Made by a program: the position numbers and the translations under genes. From Methanohalophilus portucalensis (lineage in GTDB: Archaea; Halobacteriota; Methanosarcinia; Methanosarcinales; Methanosarcinaceae), in contig NZ_CP017881.1 of the NCBI RefSeq assembly GCF_002761295.1, positions 1,537,069 to 1,601,068 on the forward strand: a DNA stretch of 64,000 nt. Reading direction: 5' to 3'. Of this stretch, positions 17,688-26,183 are shown piece after piece (positions within the stretch are counted from its first letter, which is position 1; the number at the start of each line of letters is the position of its first letter). The notes under the pieces were generated by a model that saw only the letters and a program-made list of their open reading frames with translations, did no database searches and was not told the origin of the DNA.

Positions 17688-18440
17688 TCATTCTACAGGC
17701 ACAATTACCCTGTAGCCATTGACTTCTCCAATAGTCACTTTGACCCCATACACCGCTTCTATATTTTCGGGTGTGATTACTTCTTCCTTTCCGTGTGCAA
17801 AAACTTCCCCATCTTTAATAAGGACATAACGATCGGAATATCTAATTGCCAGATTTATATCATGCATTGTTATTACTGCTGAAACGTGTTCTTTCCTGGC
17901 AACTTCTACAACAGTATTCAGGATACCCAGCTGGTTTTTCAGGTCCAGGCTGCTTGTGGGTTCATCCAGCAGGAGTATTCGGGGCTGTTGCACCAATGCA
18001 CGGGCAAGGCTTACTTTTTGCAATTCACCACCGCTCATCTCATCAATGTAGCGCAATGCAAGCTCTTCCATCCCCATATCCGATATTACCTGACGGGTAA
18101 TTTTCATGTCTTTTTCTTTCATACCCCATTCGATGTGAGGTTTCCTCCCCAGTAATATCGCATCAAATGCTGTCAGACGACTGGGTTCTGTATTCTGGGG
18201 AACATAGCCGAGCCTTTTTGCGATTTCTATTCGGGGAAGTTCCAGAACATTTTCCCCTTCTACAATTATATTTCCGGATTTTGGAGCAAGAATTGTGTTG
18301 ATACAGCGAAGCAATGTGGTTTTCCCTACACCATTAGGTCCCAGAATTGTCAGTACTTCTCCGGGGTTGAGGTCAAATTCAATTTCCTTGAGTACTTCTC
18401 TTTTTTTATAGTCAAACTGAAGTTCTCTTATTTTTAGCAT
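17688..18440 (-). CDS. ABC transporter ATPase, iron/cobalamin (FecCDE) type
   Basis: A 250-residue ATPase with Walker A GPNGVGKTT near residue 35, the signature SGGELQKVSLARA near 135, Walker B ILLLDEPTSSLD near 155 and the switch histidine in ITMHD near 190. It belongs to the FecE/BtuD group that drives uptake of ferric chelates, haem or corrinoids. Its ATG shares one base with the permease stop (TAATG), so the two are translationally coupled. It is the last gene of the SBP-permease-ATPase operon 20721-17688. Confidence 0.93.
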   Translation of the reverse strand: MLKIRELQFDYKKREVLKEIEFDLNPGEVLTILGPNGVGKTTLLRCINTILAPKSGNIIVEGENVLELPRIEIAKRLGYVPQNTEPSRLTAFDAILLGRKPHIEWGMKEKDMKITRQVISDMGMEELALRYIDEMSGGELQKVSLARALVQQPRILLLDEPTSSLDLKNQLGILNTVVEVARKEHVSAVITMHDINLAIRYSDRYVLIKDGEVFAHGKEEVITPENIEAVYGVKVTIGEVNGYRVIVPVE

Positions 18441-19513
18441 TAGTGGCTATACCCCCGAATAAGCAGATACAGGAACAACGGTGCTCCCATGAATGCAGTA
18501 ATTATTCCTACAGGGAGTACATAGGGTGCAATTATCAGGCGTGCTGCAACGTCAGAAGCAAGCAGAAGAACTGCGCCTACAATACAGGCAGAAGGTATCA
18601 GGAAGCGCTGGTCATCTCCTACAAACCGGCGGGCGATATGCGGGCACACCAGTCCGACAAATCCTATTATTCCAAGAAAAGACACAGCTGCTGCAGTTGC
18701 CAGTGATGCCACAAGCATACCTGTCAGGCGCACTCTGTCAACATTCACTCCCAGTCCCCTGGCGACCTCATCTCCTGCATCAATCGCATTATAGTTCCAG
18801 CGATTATAGAGAAAATAGGCTGAAGATATCAGTGTGATAAATCCCATTATGTAGATACTTTCCCAGTAAGCCCTTCCAAGGTCCCCGAAGGTCCAGAAAA
18901 CGATTTCCGGTAGTTCCGAGTCATCTGCAAAAAACTGTAACAACATAGTGGCAGCCGTAAGTAATGAACTCAATGCCACTCCAACAAGTATAAGCACTTC
19001 CGGTGTTGCATTTTTGTATTTTGCAATTGCCAGGATTGTTAAAGTTGATATCAGGGAAAAGGCAAAAGCTGAAATTGTTGTCATATAAGGAAGGTCAACT
19101 ATAGGCAGCCAGTTGCGTGTACCTGCCAGGATTGAAAGGGTGGCTCCAAAAGCTGCTGCATGGGAAATTCCCAGTGTGTAGGGTGATCCAAGAGGGTTGC
19201 GCAGAATGGATTGTAAGACGACCCCTGATATCGAAAGGGCGACACCTGCAATTATTGCAGCAATAGCACGGGGTATTCTCAGATTCCAGATAATTGATTT
19301 GGAATGTGTTAATTCAGTTGGCATTCCAAGTATCGTTCGGGTTATTTCAAAGATTGTAAGGTCGGCATTCCCTACTGAAAGGGAATACAGGAATATTCCT
19401 CCGGTCAACAATATTGAAATGAGAATAAAGGAGACCTTCCTGCCAATGTAACTTCTGTACTTTTCAGGAAGTGTCCCCACTTCATCCTCATATTTTTTGC
19501 AGTAATATTCCAT
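18440..19513 (-). CDS. ABC transporter permease, FecCD family
   Basis: 357 residues with an N-terminal cytoplasmic stretch and about ten membrane segments. FecCD/BtuC hallmarks are present: LRIPRAIAAIIAGVALSISG near residue 90, NPLGSPYTLGISHAAAFGA near 130, and GFVGLVCPHIARRFVG near 285, which is the loop that contacts the ATPase. It sits between the lipoprotein gene (17 bases upstream) and the ATPase gene (one-base overlap). The substrate is an iron chelate, haem or corrinoid, not decidable by eye. Confidence 0.93.
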   Translation of the reverse strand: MEYYCKKYEDEVGTLPEKYRSYIGRKVSFILISILLTGGIFLYSLSVGNADLTIFEITRTILGMPTELTHSKSIIWNLRIPRAIAAIIAGVALSISGVVLQSILRNPLGSPYTLGISHAAAFGATLSILAGTRNWLPIVDLPYMTTISAFAFSLISTLTILAIAKYKNATPEVLILVGVALSSLLTAATMLLQFFADDSELPEIVFWTFGDLGRAYWESIYIMGFITLISSAYFLYNRWNYNAIDAGDEVARGLGVNVDRVRLTGMLVASLATAAAVSFLGIIGFVGLVCPHIARRFVGDDQRFLIPSACIVGAVLLLASDVAARLIIAPYVLPVGIITAFMGAPLFLYLLIRGYSH

Positions 19514-19530
19514 GTAATCCCCTGATTGTA

Positions 19531-20721
19531 TTATTCAAATGAAATCTGTCCAAACTCATGGCCGAAATTGTCGGTCATAGTTTCGTAGATATCCTCATTT
19601 ACAGACGATTCGGCATAGAGGAATGAATATATCTCATTTGCTTTTTCCTGTGGATTTACGTCCTGGAATTCTGAAGGATAGACAACTTTTCCTACATACC
19701 ATGCATCTGCAAGTACATTTCCATGGTTTGTTGTGTACCAGTTGTAAGGCATGACTCCATAAATTTCATCATTTTTCGCCGCCTCCAGTTCAGCATAAAC
19801 CCCGCCGGTTGCAAAAGAATCAATACCGTACTTTTCGTTTGTATGGGTGTTCCCATTCTCCGAAAATTCATGGGTAGCCAGATCAATGAAAATATAATCG
19901 ATACCTGGATTTGAATCCCAGTTAAAAAGGGCATCATCTCCTACCTGATAGCCTTCCCAATCCCCGGTTTTTGAAACGCCGGAAGCTACATTGTTGACAT
20001 TAACATATTCAAAAGGTGGATAGTCCGGCTGTGTGGAAAGAATGCCGTGTGAGCCCCGGTAACTAATTCCTGCTATGTATGCAGTGGGAGTTTCTTTTTC
20101 CTTAGTTCTTTCATTGAGTTCTGTAATTTCTTCTTCAAAGAAAGTTATTACTTCGTTGGCTCTTTGTTCCCTGTCCATTACCTTGCCCATAATCTGGAGG
20201 GATTGCTTCATGTTTTCATCTCCGGTATTGCCATAATTCAGACCAACTACCGGTATTCCGACATCAGAAGATAATTTATCCGCATCCTCAGCATTGGAAT
20301 ATGTATAGAATATAACATCAGGAGCCGGGTTAAGAGTCAGAATGGATTCTGCATCATATTTACCCCTGAATGCGCCAATATAGGGATATTTTTCAGAATC
20401 TCCGAATTGGGGGTTTGCGATCCTGTATGGTCTTTGAGGCGATTCGATGGATTCTTTCCATTGTTCTATATCTTCAACTCCGACAACTGTGTCCTGTTCC
20501 TCAAGATAACAGAGGTATCGTAATGCTCCAGGTCCCACACAAATAGTATGGTCGATTTTGTCGGGAATTACTACTTCTCTTCCATAAGAATCTGTTATGG
20601 TTAACGCTCTATTATTTTCCTCATTTCCTTTATTTTGTGTTTCTGAGGAATCCATGCATCCACAGGATGCTAGAAAAATTCCTAATATTGCCATTGTGAG
20701 TAATATTCTTATTTTATTCAT
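19531..20721 (-). CDS. ABC transporter substrate-binding lipoprotein, iron/corrinoid type
   Basis: 396 residues. The N-terminus has a signal peptide ending in a lipobox (FLASCGC), so it is lipid-anchored outside the cell. The rest is a helical-backbone binding protein of the BtuF/FepB class, with TDSYGREVVIPDKIDH near residue 42 and a C-terminal YNWYTTNHGNVLADAWYVGK segment common in archaeal members annotated as iron transport. The ligand is not proven. First gene of the operon. The 249-base region shared with the divergent oxidoreductase gene contains three copies of ATGGTAT, one of them 19 bases before this start codon. Confidence 0.9.
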   Translation of the reverse strand: MNKIRILLTMAILGIFLASCGCMDSSETQNKGNEENNRALTITDSYGREVVIPDKIDHTICVGPGALRYLCYLEEQDTVVGVEDIEQWKESIESPQRPYRIANPQFGDSEKYPYIGAFRGKYDAESILTLNPAPDVIFYTYSNAEDADKLSSDVGIPVVGLNYGNTGDENMKQSLQIMGKVMDREQRANEVITFFEEEITELNERTKEKETPTAYIAGISYRGSHGILSTQPDYPPFEYVNVNNVASGVSKTGDWEGYQVGDDALFNWDSNPGIDYIFIDLATHEFSENGNTHTNEKYGIDSFATGGVYAELEAAKNDEIYGVMPYNWYTTNHGNVLADAWYVGKVVYPSEFQDVNPQEKANEIYSFLYAESSVNEDIYETMTDNFGHEFGQISFE

Positions 20722-20893
20722 ATAATCATCTTCAAATTTATGGTATACAATAAATGTTCATAATGTCATATTAAGTGCTATTATTATTCAATTTCGTAGC
20801 AGTTAATTCTATAAATATTTGTTGCGTATTATTAATGAGTATTTTTTGTATCTTCTTAATACTACAGAACAAGAAACGAAACATAGGTTTTGT

Positions 20894-20922
20894 ATGGTAT
20901 GCCCACAACCATTATATACCAT
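20894..20922. promoter_or_regulatory. Inverted repeat ATGGTAT/ATACCAT upstream of the FAD/FeS oxidoreductase gene
   Basis: ATGGTAT (20894-20900) and its exact reverse complement ATACCAT (20916-20922) are separated by 15 bases. They lie directly upstream of a TATA-like element (TTTATATAG, about 20930-20938) and about 50 bases before the start at 20971. A third copy (20740-20746) lies near the start of the divergent binding-protein gene. This looks like a regulator site serving the divergent promoter region. The regulator is unknown. Confidence 0.35.
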
Positions 20923-20970
20923 GTTCACTTTATATAGTATTTAGTTCATAATTATCAATGGAGGGTATTT

Positions 20971-23900
20971 ATGTCACAACAAGTCTTTGAGTTTTCAGAA
21001 CAGCAGAAAAAGGAACTTTCCAATCTTTTCGGGGAACGGGTCAACTTAAGTCGCAGGGAACGTCATTTCTATAATCATGATGTAGGAGCTTTGCCTTCCA
21101 TGGCAAAGAAACTCCTTGGAAAAGCGGAACCTGCTGCTATTGTTAAACTCAGGGATGAGGATGATGTTGTTAATTTAATGGATTTTGCTTCTCGCTATTC
21201 AGTACCTGTAGTACCTAGGGCTGGAGCTACATCCGGATATGGGGGTGTGATTCCTACAAAGGGAGGAATCATTGCTGATGTCGGACGGTTAAACCATATA
21301 TATGATATAGACAGGGAAAAACTGACAGCAACAGTCGGGGCCGGAATAGTCTGGGAAAAACTGGAATCCAAACTGAATCATGTTGATCTTTCTGTCTGTG
21401 CCCTGCCTTCAAGTGCACCGGCAGCAACAGTTGGAGGTTGGCTTGGGCAGAACGGTCTGGGTTACGGAAGTTATGAGTACGGCTGGTCCCAGGATACAAT
21501 GGTTTCCGCACGACTGGTAACTCCTGAAGGTGAGGTGCGTGAGTTCGAAGGAAATGATCTGCAAAAGATTGCAGGCAATCTGGGTGCGCTTGGTATTATT
21601 ACACAGGTCACGCTCAAGATCCGACCGCACAGGCAAACAAAAGCAGTTTCTGCAAGCTTTGATAATGCTGCTGCTCTACAAAAGGCTCTGCAGTTGATTG
21701 ATAAACGCAATATTGCGCTCTGGTCCATATCATTTATTAATCCGGGTTTTGCTGACATGAAAAATCGTGCTCCTCAAAAAATGCACCACGGTGAACCCAT
21801 AGTACTGGAAAATACCGATTTACCTGAAGCCTATATATGCAACTTTTTCTATCCGGATAACAGGGATGTGACCGGTCTTGAAGATGCCATCAAAGAAGCA
21901 GGTGGTTCCATCCTTCCTGAGCAAATTTCAAAACATGAAACCGGTGAATGGTTCAGGACGATGAAAGTCAAAAGGCTTGGGCCTTCTTTTATTCCAGCAG
22001 AGGTAGTAGTGCCCCAGGACAAGGTCAGTACGGTAATCAATGAGATTAACGAAAAAATTTCGCTGCCTGTATTGATCGAAGGGATGGTTTCGCGGGATGG
22101 CGAAGTAGTACTCCTCTGTTTTATTCCTCATTCGGAGAGGTCTTTTAAGTTCAATATGGCATTCTCCCTGGGTCTTAGTATTATCAAGATTGCTGAAGAT
22201 AGCGGAGGCAGGATGTATGCTTCTGGTCTCTACTTTGCTAATCAGGCCGAGAAAGTTTACGGTGAAAGGCTCAAGCAATTGATGGATGTCAAAAAAGAGA
22301 TTGACCCCTCAGATATCATGAATCCTGAGACATTTACCGGCAGAGGATTATTCACTTCTGCGCTTTCCATGGCAGGTAAAATGGAACCTATGATGCGTCT
22401 TGTGGGTAACATGTCAGGGGTGGATAAGACTGAATTCAAAGATCAGAAAAACATTCCAGGTGACATAATTTCCCATGCTTATACCTGTGCACAGTGTGGC
22501 TATTGTGTAAATGAATGCGATCAGTATTACGGGCGTGGATGGGAATCCCAATCCCCCCGGGGTAAATGGTTCTTTATCAAGGAATACCTCGCCGGAAGGG
22601 ATGAGATTAATCAGGAACAAACGGATACTTTCCTTGCATGTACTACCTGTGAATTGTGTGATGTACGTTGCCAGCTGGATCTTCCCATTGAGAATTCATG
22701 GTTGCGCCTGAGGGAAAATCTTGTGCAGCAGCGTGGTAAGATGACTTTCCCGCCATTTGAGATAATGGCTCAGAGTCTGAATAAGGAACGCAATATCTGG
22801 GCGGAATACCGTCAGGGCAGGGACGAATGGGTTCCTGATGACCTCAAACCCAAAATCAAGGAAAAGGCCGATTATGCCTATTTTGCTGGCTGTACGGCTT
22901 CTTTTGTGGAAAAAGATATCGCAGAAGCGTCTGCTCGCATGCTTTCAGATGCCGGAATTGATTTTACCATTCTGGGCAAGGAAGAATCCTGCTGTGGTAT
23001 TCCTATGCTTGCAGCCGGGAAGTGGGATGTTTTCGAAAACATCATGAAAATGAATGTAGGCAACATGAAGAAAAAAGGTGTCAAGACCGTCATTACTTCC
23101 TGTCCTGCATGCTGGTTTGTGTGGCATACCTATTACCGACAGTGGGCTGAAAAACTGGGAATTGATTATGATTTTGAAGTCAAGCACTATTCCGAAGTAC
23201 TTGCTGAAAGGATGGATGTACTTGAACCCAAACTGAAGGTTCCACTTGAAAAGACCGTTACTATCCATGATGCCTGTCACATGGGGCGTGCCGGAGGTAT
23301 CTATGAGCCACCCAGAAAGCTTGCAAAAGCCATTCCCGGTGTTGACTTCCGTGAGATGGAGCACAACAGGGAAAACGGACACTGCTGTGGTTCAGTATTG
23401 ACCCTGGTGGACGAGCCTGAAGTTGCCAATGTAATCGGTGGTGTGCGGCTGAAAGAAGCCGAAGCCGTGGGTGCGGATATTATGCTTGCTGCCTGTCCAT
23501 GTTGTCAGGTGCAGTTGCGTGTGTCTGCACAGAAGAGCAATATTCCAGTGGATGTGCAGGATCTGGGTGCAACCGTGGCCCGTAGTATGGGATATGATAT
23601 TGCGGATACTACAAATGATGCTCTGGCGGGATGGGCTGTCTTTGAGCAGATGATCTATCTTATGAAACCTGAGAACATGACCAATCTGATGATGGAACTG
23701 ATGCCACAGATGTTGGCCGCCATGCCTTCGTATATGAGGGGAATGATGAAAACGGTTAAGTATGTACCGGGTATGGATAAACTAATGGCACCGATGATGC
23801 CCAAAATGATGCCGATGCTTCTGCCTTCCCTGATGCCGAAGGTCATGCCGGATATGCTTGAAGCAGTTACCCGTCATGTCCAGATGCCCGATTACATGGA

Positions 23901-24015
23901 AGAACAGCTCCCGGACCTGATGCCAAAAGCGATGGAGAATCTGATGCCCAACATGCTCCCACAGATTGCACCGCTTTTGACACCCCGGATGATAGAATAC
24001 ATCAAGCAGAACTAA
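20971..24015 (+). CDS. FAD-linked oxidase fused to FeS and CCG (HdrD-like) domains, Met-rich tail
   Basis: 1014 residues. An FAD-binding type 4 domain (PRAGATSGYGGV near 81-92) and a FAD-oxidase C-terminal domain (to about 460) give a D-lactate/glycolate-dehydrogenase-type core. Two [4Fe-4S] motifs follow (CAQCGYCVNECD near 505, CTTCELCDVRC near 556), then two CCG domains (GCTA ... SCCGIP ... SCPACW near 638-712, and HDACHMG ... HCCGS ... CPCCQ near 767-842) of the kind that bind the special cluster in HdrD. Residues 891-1014 are methionine-rich (28 Met in 124 residues). It likely oxidises a 2-hydroxy acid and passes electrons to a membrane or thiol carrier. Ribosome site GGAGG. Confidence 0.88.
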   Translation: MSQQVFEFSEQQKKELSNLFGERVNLSRRERHFYNHDVGALPSMAKKLLGKAEPAAIVKLRDEDDVVNLMDFASRYSVPVVPRAGATSGYGGVIPTKGGIIADVGRLNHIYDIDREKLTATVGAGIVWEKLESKLNHVDLSVCALPSSAPAATVGGWLGQNGLGYGSYEYGWSQDTMVSARLVTPEGEVREFEGNDLQKIAGNLGALGIITQVTLKIRPHRQTKAVSASFDNAAALQKALQLIDKRNIALWSISFINPGFADMKNRAPQKMHHGEPIVLENTDLPEAYICNFFYPDNRDVTGLEDAIKEAGGSILPEQISKHETGEWFRTMKVKRLGPSFIPAEVVVPQDKVSTVINEINEKISLPVLIEGMVSRDGEVVLLCFIPHSERSFKFNMAFSLGLSIIKIAEDSGGRMYASGLYFANQAEKVYGERLKQLMDVKKEIDPSDIMNPETFTGRGLFTSALSMAGKMEPMMRLVGNMSGVDKTEFKDQKNIPGDIISHAYTCAQCGYCVNECDQYYGRGWESQSPRGKWFFIKEYLAGRDEINQEQTDTFLACTTCELCDVRCQLDLPIENSWLRLRENLVQQRGKMTFPPFEIMAQSLNKERNIWAEYRQGRDEWVPDDLKPKIKEKADYAYFAGCTASFVEKDIAEASARMLSDAGIDFTILGKEESCCGIPMLAAGKWDVFENIMKMNVGNMKKKGVKTVITSCPACWFVWHTYYRQWAEKLGIDYDFEVKHYSEVLAERMDVLEPKLKVPLEKTVTIHDACHMGRAGGIYEPPRKLAKAIPGVDFREMEHNRENGHCCGSVLTLVDEPEVANVIGGVRLKEAEAVGADIMLAACPCCQVQLRVSAQKSNIPVDVQDLGATVARSMGYDIADTTNDALAGWAVFEQMIYLMKPENMTNLMMELMPQMLAAMPSYMRGMMKTVKYVPGMDKLMAPMMPKMMPMLLPSLMPKVMPDMLEAVTRHVQMPDYMEEQLPDLMPKAMENLMPNMLPQIAPLLTPRMIEYIKQN

Positions 24016-24023
24016 GATTTGAC

Positions 24024-24050
24024 ACACCCCTATAAAGGGGTGTCATTTTT
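24024..24050 (+). terminator. Intrinsic terminator after the FAD/FeS oxidoreductase gene
   Basis: A stem ACACCCC/GGGGTGT (24024-24030 with 24037-24043) has a six-base loop and is followed by CATTTTT. It overlaps the stop codon of the convergent ACT-domain gene. Confidence 0.65.
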
Positions 24051-24441
24051 CTATTTTCATACCTGCAGTTTCCAGTGCATAAAAAGCTGCCTTGCAATTT
24101 TTTTGTTTTACAAAGATGTAATCCGTATCATAGGTTGACATTACAAAAATACTGATTTCATTCTCATAAAGTGTATTGCTGATCTTTGAAAGGATGCCTA
24201 TCTGGTCAAAATCCAGCGGCCCCTTTACTTTGAAGCAGTTCCAGTTTATTTCACATTCAATATTTTCCGGAATAACATTAACCGGGCAGATGACGGAAAG
24301 TTCTTCTCTGGTTCTGGTTATGGAAAAGATGCTGGAAGATATTACCCATTCAGGTAACTTTTCATTTGCTTTCAGTCTGCATATCCCAAATTTCTCGTCT
24401 ATCAATACGAGACCTATTGAATTTTGTGTTATTTTTTCCAT
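24043..24441 (-). CDS. ACT-domain (CASTOR/ACT_7-like) protein
   Basis: A 132-residue protein of two ACT-like halves. The first (residues ~1-60) contains EKLPEWVISSSIFSITRTRE, and the second (about 70-130) has KGPLDFDQIGILSKISNTLY followed by a strand-helix pattern ending in AFYALETAGMKIE. This is the layout of the small amino-acid-binding ACT proteins related to CASTOR. Function is probably ligand sensing. No partner domain is present. It is transcribed alone, convergent with the large oxidoreductase gene. Confidence 0.75.
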   Translation of the reverse strand: MEKITQNSIGLVLIDEKFGICRLKANEKLPEWVISSSIFSITRTREELSVICPVNVIPENIECEINWNCFKVKGPLDFDQIGILSKISNTLYENEISIFVMSTYDTDYIFVKQKNCKAAFYALETAGMKIEK

Positions 24442-24523
24442 TTTCCTGCTTCCATTGTGATGCTACCTGTGTTTCCTTATATTATTTATAAAATGAACAC
24501 TTCTCTTTTATGGGGGCTGGAAG

Positions 24524-24793
24524 TTGTTATCGGAAATTCCTGCAATACTTGAAGAACTAGATTCAGAAGATATAGATAAAGAGGTGTTAAGGGCAGCTAT
24601 AATCGCAGAATTCGATGCGGTCAATATCTATGAACAGATGGCTGGCCTGACAAATGATGATAATCTACGTACAGTGCTTCTGGATATTGCCAAGGAAGAA
24701 AAACTTCATATTGCAATGTTCCAATCTGTACTTCTTGAATATGATCAGGAATATCTGGAAATAATGGCAGATTATTCCCTTGCCCGCAAATGA
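24524..24793 (+). CDS. Ferritin-like (rubrerythrin/EncFtn-type) small protein
   Basis: 89 residues, two helices. The pattern AAIIAEFDAVNIYEQMA then DIAKEEKLHIAMFQSVLLEYD gives a first-helix Glu with Tyr and one ExxH motif (Glu-Glu-Lys-Leu-His). This is half of a normal ferritin-like four-helix bundle, so an active diiron site needs dimer pairing, as in encapsulated ferritins (EncFtn). Iron storage or oxidation is inferred. No encapsulin shell gene is in the window. The start is TTG 24524 after GGGGGCTGG. No ATG in frame gives a better fit. Confidence 0.75.
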   Translation: MLSEIPAILEELDSEDIDKEVLRAAIIAEFDAVNIYEQMAGLTNDDNLRTVLLDIAKEEKLHIAMFQSVLLEYDQEYLEIMADYSLARK

Positions 24794-24871
24794 TACTTTG
24801 CCAGATAAATTTATATATTTGCGGTAGTTTATTTTGATTTGAGAGGTGGGTAGGGGACCTTGTGATCAATT

Positions 24872-25480
24872 ATGAATCTAAAAAATAATCGTATTCTGAT
24901 AGTTTCAATTGTCGTTTTTGTAATATTTGCGCTATTTCTGGCATTTGTGGATGCAGGCGCTTCTACTTCAAATACAGGAGTCGATCAAAAGATAAGTGGT
25001 TATTCATTTTCCCGTCCCAATTCATCCGATCCAGCTCCAACAGGTGTTGTTTACCTTGATTTAAAAGGTGAGGATGGATTTTCTGTAATTCTTGAAGATG
25101 AGATTGCAGACCTTATTGAAGAAAAAGGATTTAAAGTGGAAACAGTTTCAATGCAACCGGTTATTTATGACAGTACTGCACTTGCTGTTGTTGTAAATAA
25201 ACCAGATATTTTCTACAATCCTTTTTACTCAACTGCAACTATGGATGTGGAATTTGTTTATTCCCGCACAGGCAACATGGAATACCTGGATATGCTGATT
25301 GATGATTTTGATAAACCGGTTGTCTTTTCTTCTATGGATGGTTATCAGCTATTGCGACATGGGCAACTCAACTTAAGCGATACTACAAAGGGTCTTGTAA
25401 CCTATCCATACTATAAACGCCATCTTGCTGAAAATATAGCAGCAGGAGTAGTTGATAAAGCATTCAGCGATGATTTGTGA
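24872..25480 (+). CDS. Membrane-anchored or secreted hypothetical protein
   Basis: A 202-residue protein with an uncleaved or cleavable N-terminal hydrophobic segment (residues ~8-29, ILIVSIVVFVIFALFLAFV) and an outer domain of about 170 residues. I do not recognise the domain. It alternates predicted strands and helices, with a region GVVYLDLKGEDGFSVILEDE. The stop is 21 bases before yjbQ, so the two are probably co-transcribed, and a weak TATA-like run lies at about 24808. No function assigned. Confidence 0.65.
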   Translation: MNLKNNRILIVSIVVFVIFALFLAFVDAGASTSNTGVDQKISGYSFSRPNSSDPAPTGVVYLDLKGEDGFSVILEDEIADLIEEKGFKVETVSMQPVIYDSTALAVVVNKPDIFYNPFYSTATMDVEFVYSRTGNMEYLDMLIDDFDKPVVFSSMDGYQLLRHGQLNLSDTTKGLVTYPYYKRHLAENIAAGVVDKAFSDDL

Positions 25481-25501
25481 GTTGATAATGGAGGAAACTG
25501 T

Positions 25502-25903
25502 ATGCAATTGTCTACCAGCAAACGTGTTGAAATTGTGGATATTACCGATAAGGTGTCCGGTGTGGTGAGAAGCAGTAATATTGATGAAGGGATGTGTACG
25601 ATTAGTACTTCCCACACAACGTGTGCGATCATCGTCAATGAACACGAGTCGGGCCTGGTTTCTGATATTATGGAATTGCTGGAAAGACTGGTTCCTTCAA
25701 ATGCAGACTACTATCATGATCGGATAGATAACAATGCAGATGCCCACTTAAGAGCAGTTCTCCTGGGAAACAGCGAAACAATGCCTGTGAGAAAAGGGGA
25801 CCTTGAGCTTGGTACATGGCAGAGTATATTTTTTGTGGAACTGGATGGGCCGCGCAAAAGGGATGTAGGTATAGTGGTATCATCTTATGGCTTTAGGGGA
25901 TGA
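25502..25903 (+). CDS. yjbQ: YjbQ-family protein (UPF0047, secondary thiamine-phosphate synthase-type)
   Basis: A 133-residue YjbQ/UPF0047 protein. Conserved parts are present: the STSHTTCAIIVNEHE segment near residue 38, the HDRIDNNADAHLRAVLLG histidine motif near 76, and the C-terminal GTWQSIFFVELDGPRKR. Family members form trimers, and some have weak thiamine-phosphate synthase activity. The true role is unsettled. GGAGG precedes the ATG. Confidence 0.9.
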   Translation: MQLSTSKRVEIVDITDKVSGVVRSSNIDEGMCTISTSHTTCAIIVNEHESGLVSDIMELLERLVPSNADYYHDRIDNNADAHLRAVLLGNSETMPVRKGDLELGTWQSIFFVELDGPRKRDVGIVVSSYGFRG

Positions 25904-25958
25904 GTTTTCAAGCCTCTACTATCTTTAATCAGTGCTAATTATGTATAGGTGGTCTATT

Positions 25959-26096
25959 ATGGTGGAAAAAGAGAATAAGCAAGAAAAAGAAACTGAAGGC
26001 AAAGATAAGAAAAAGAAAGTGGCACATGTGGAGCCGGTGCATCCTGGAGATGAGCGTGTAGGAAAAAGCCGACATCTGCTGGATACAGGTGAATAA
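25959..26096 (+). CDS. Small, highly charged hypothetical protein
   Basis: A 45-residue reading frame. The first half is almost entirely Lys and Glu (KENKQEKETEGKDKKKK), followed by VAHVEPVHPGDERVGKSRHL. GGTGG lies six bases before the ATG and a strong intrinsic terminator follows, so it looks like a real expressed gene, possibly at the end of the 24872-25903 transcript. An in-frame ATG at 25941 would add six residues. Not recognised. Confidence 0.5.
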   Translation: MVEKENKQEKETEGKDKKKKVAHVEPVHPGDERVGKSRHLLDTGE

Positions 26097-26138
26097 TACT
26101 TTTTCTTTTTTACGAAAAATCATCCATAAAGGATTAAT

Positions 26139-26170
26139 GTACAGTATCAAGTTTGAATACTGTACTTTTT
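26139..26170 (+). terminator. Intrinsic terminator between convergent genes
   Basis: A perfect nine-base stem GTACAGTAT/ATACTGTAC (26139-26147 with 26157-26165) has a nine-base loop and is followed by five T residues. It ends the plus-strand transcript through the 45-residue gene. Confidence 0.65.
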
Positions 26171-26183
26171 GAAAGATTGATAC

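Noticed and set aside
22945-23382. A 145-codon minus-strand frame opposite the large oxidoreductase gene
   Set aside because: Shadow of the CCG-domain coding region, where the plus strand has a clear family match.
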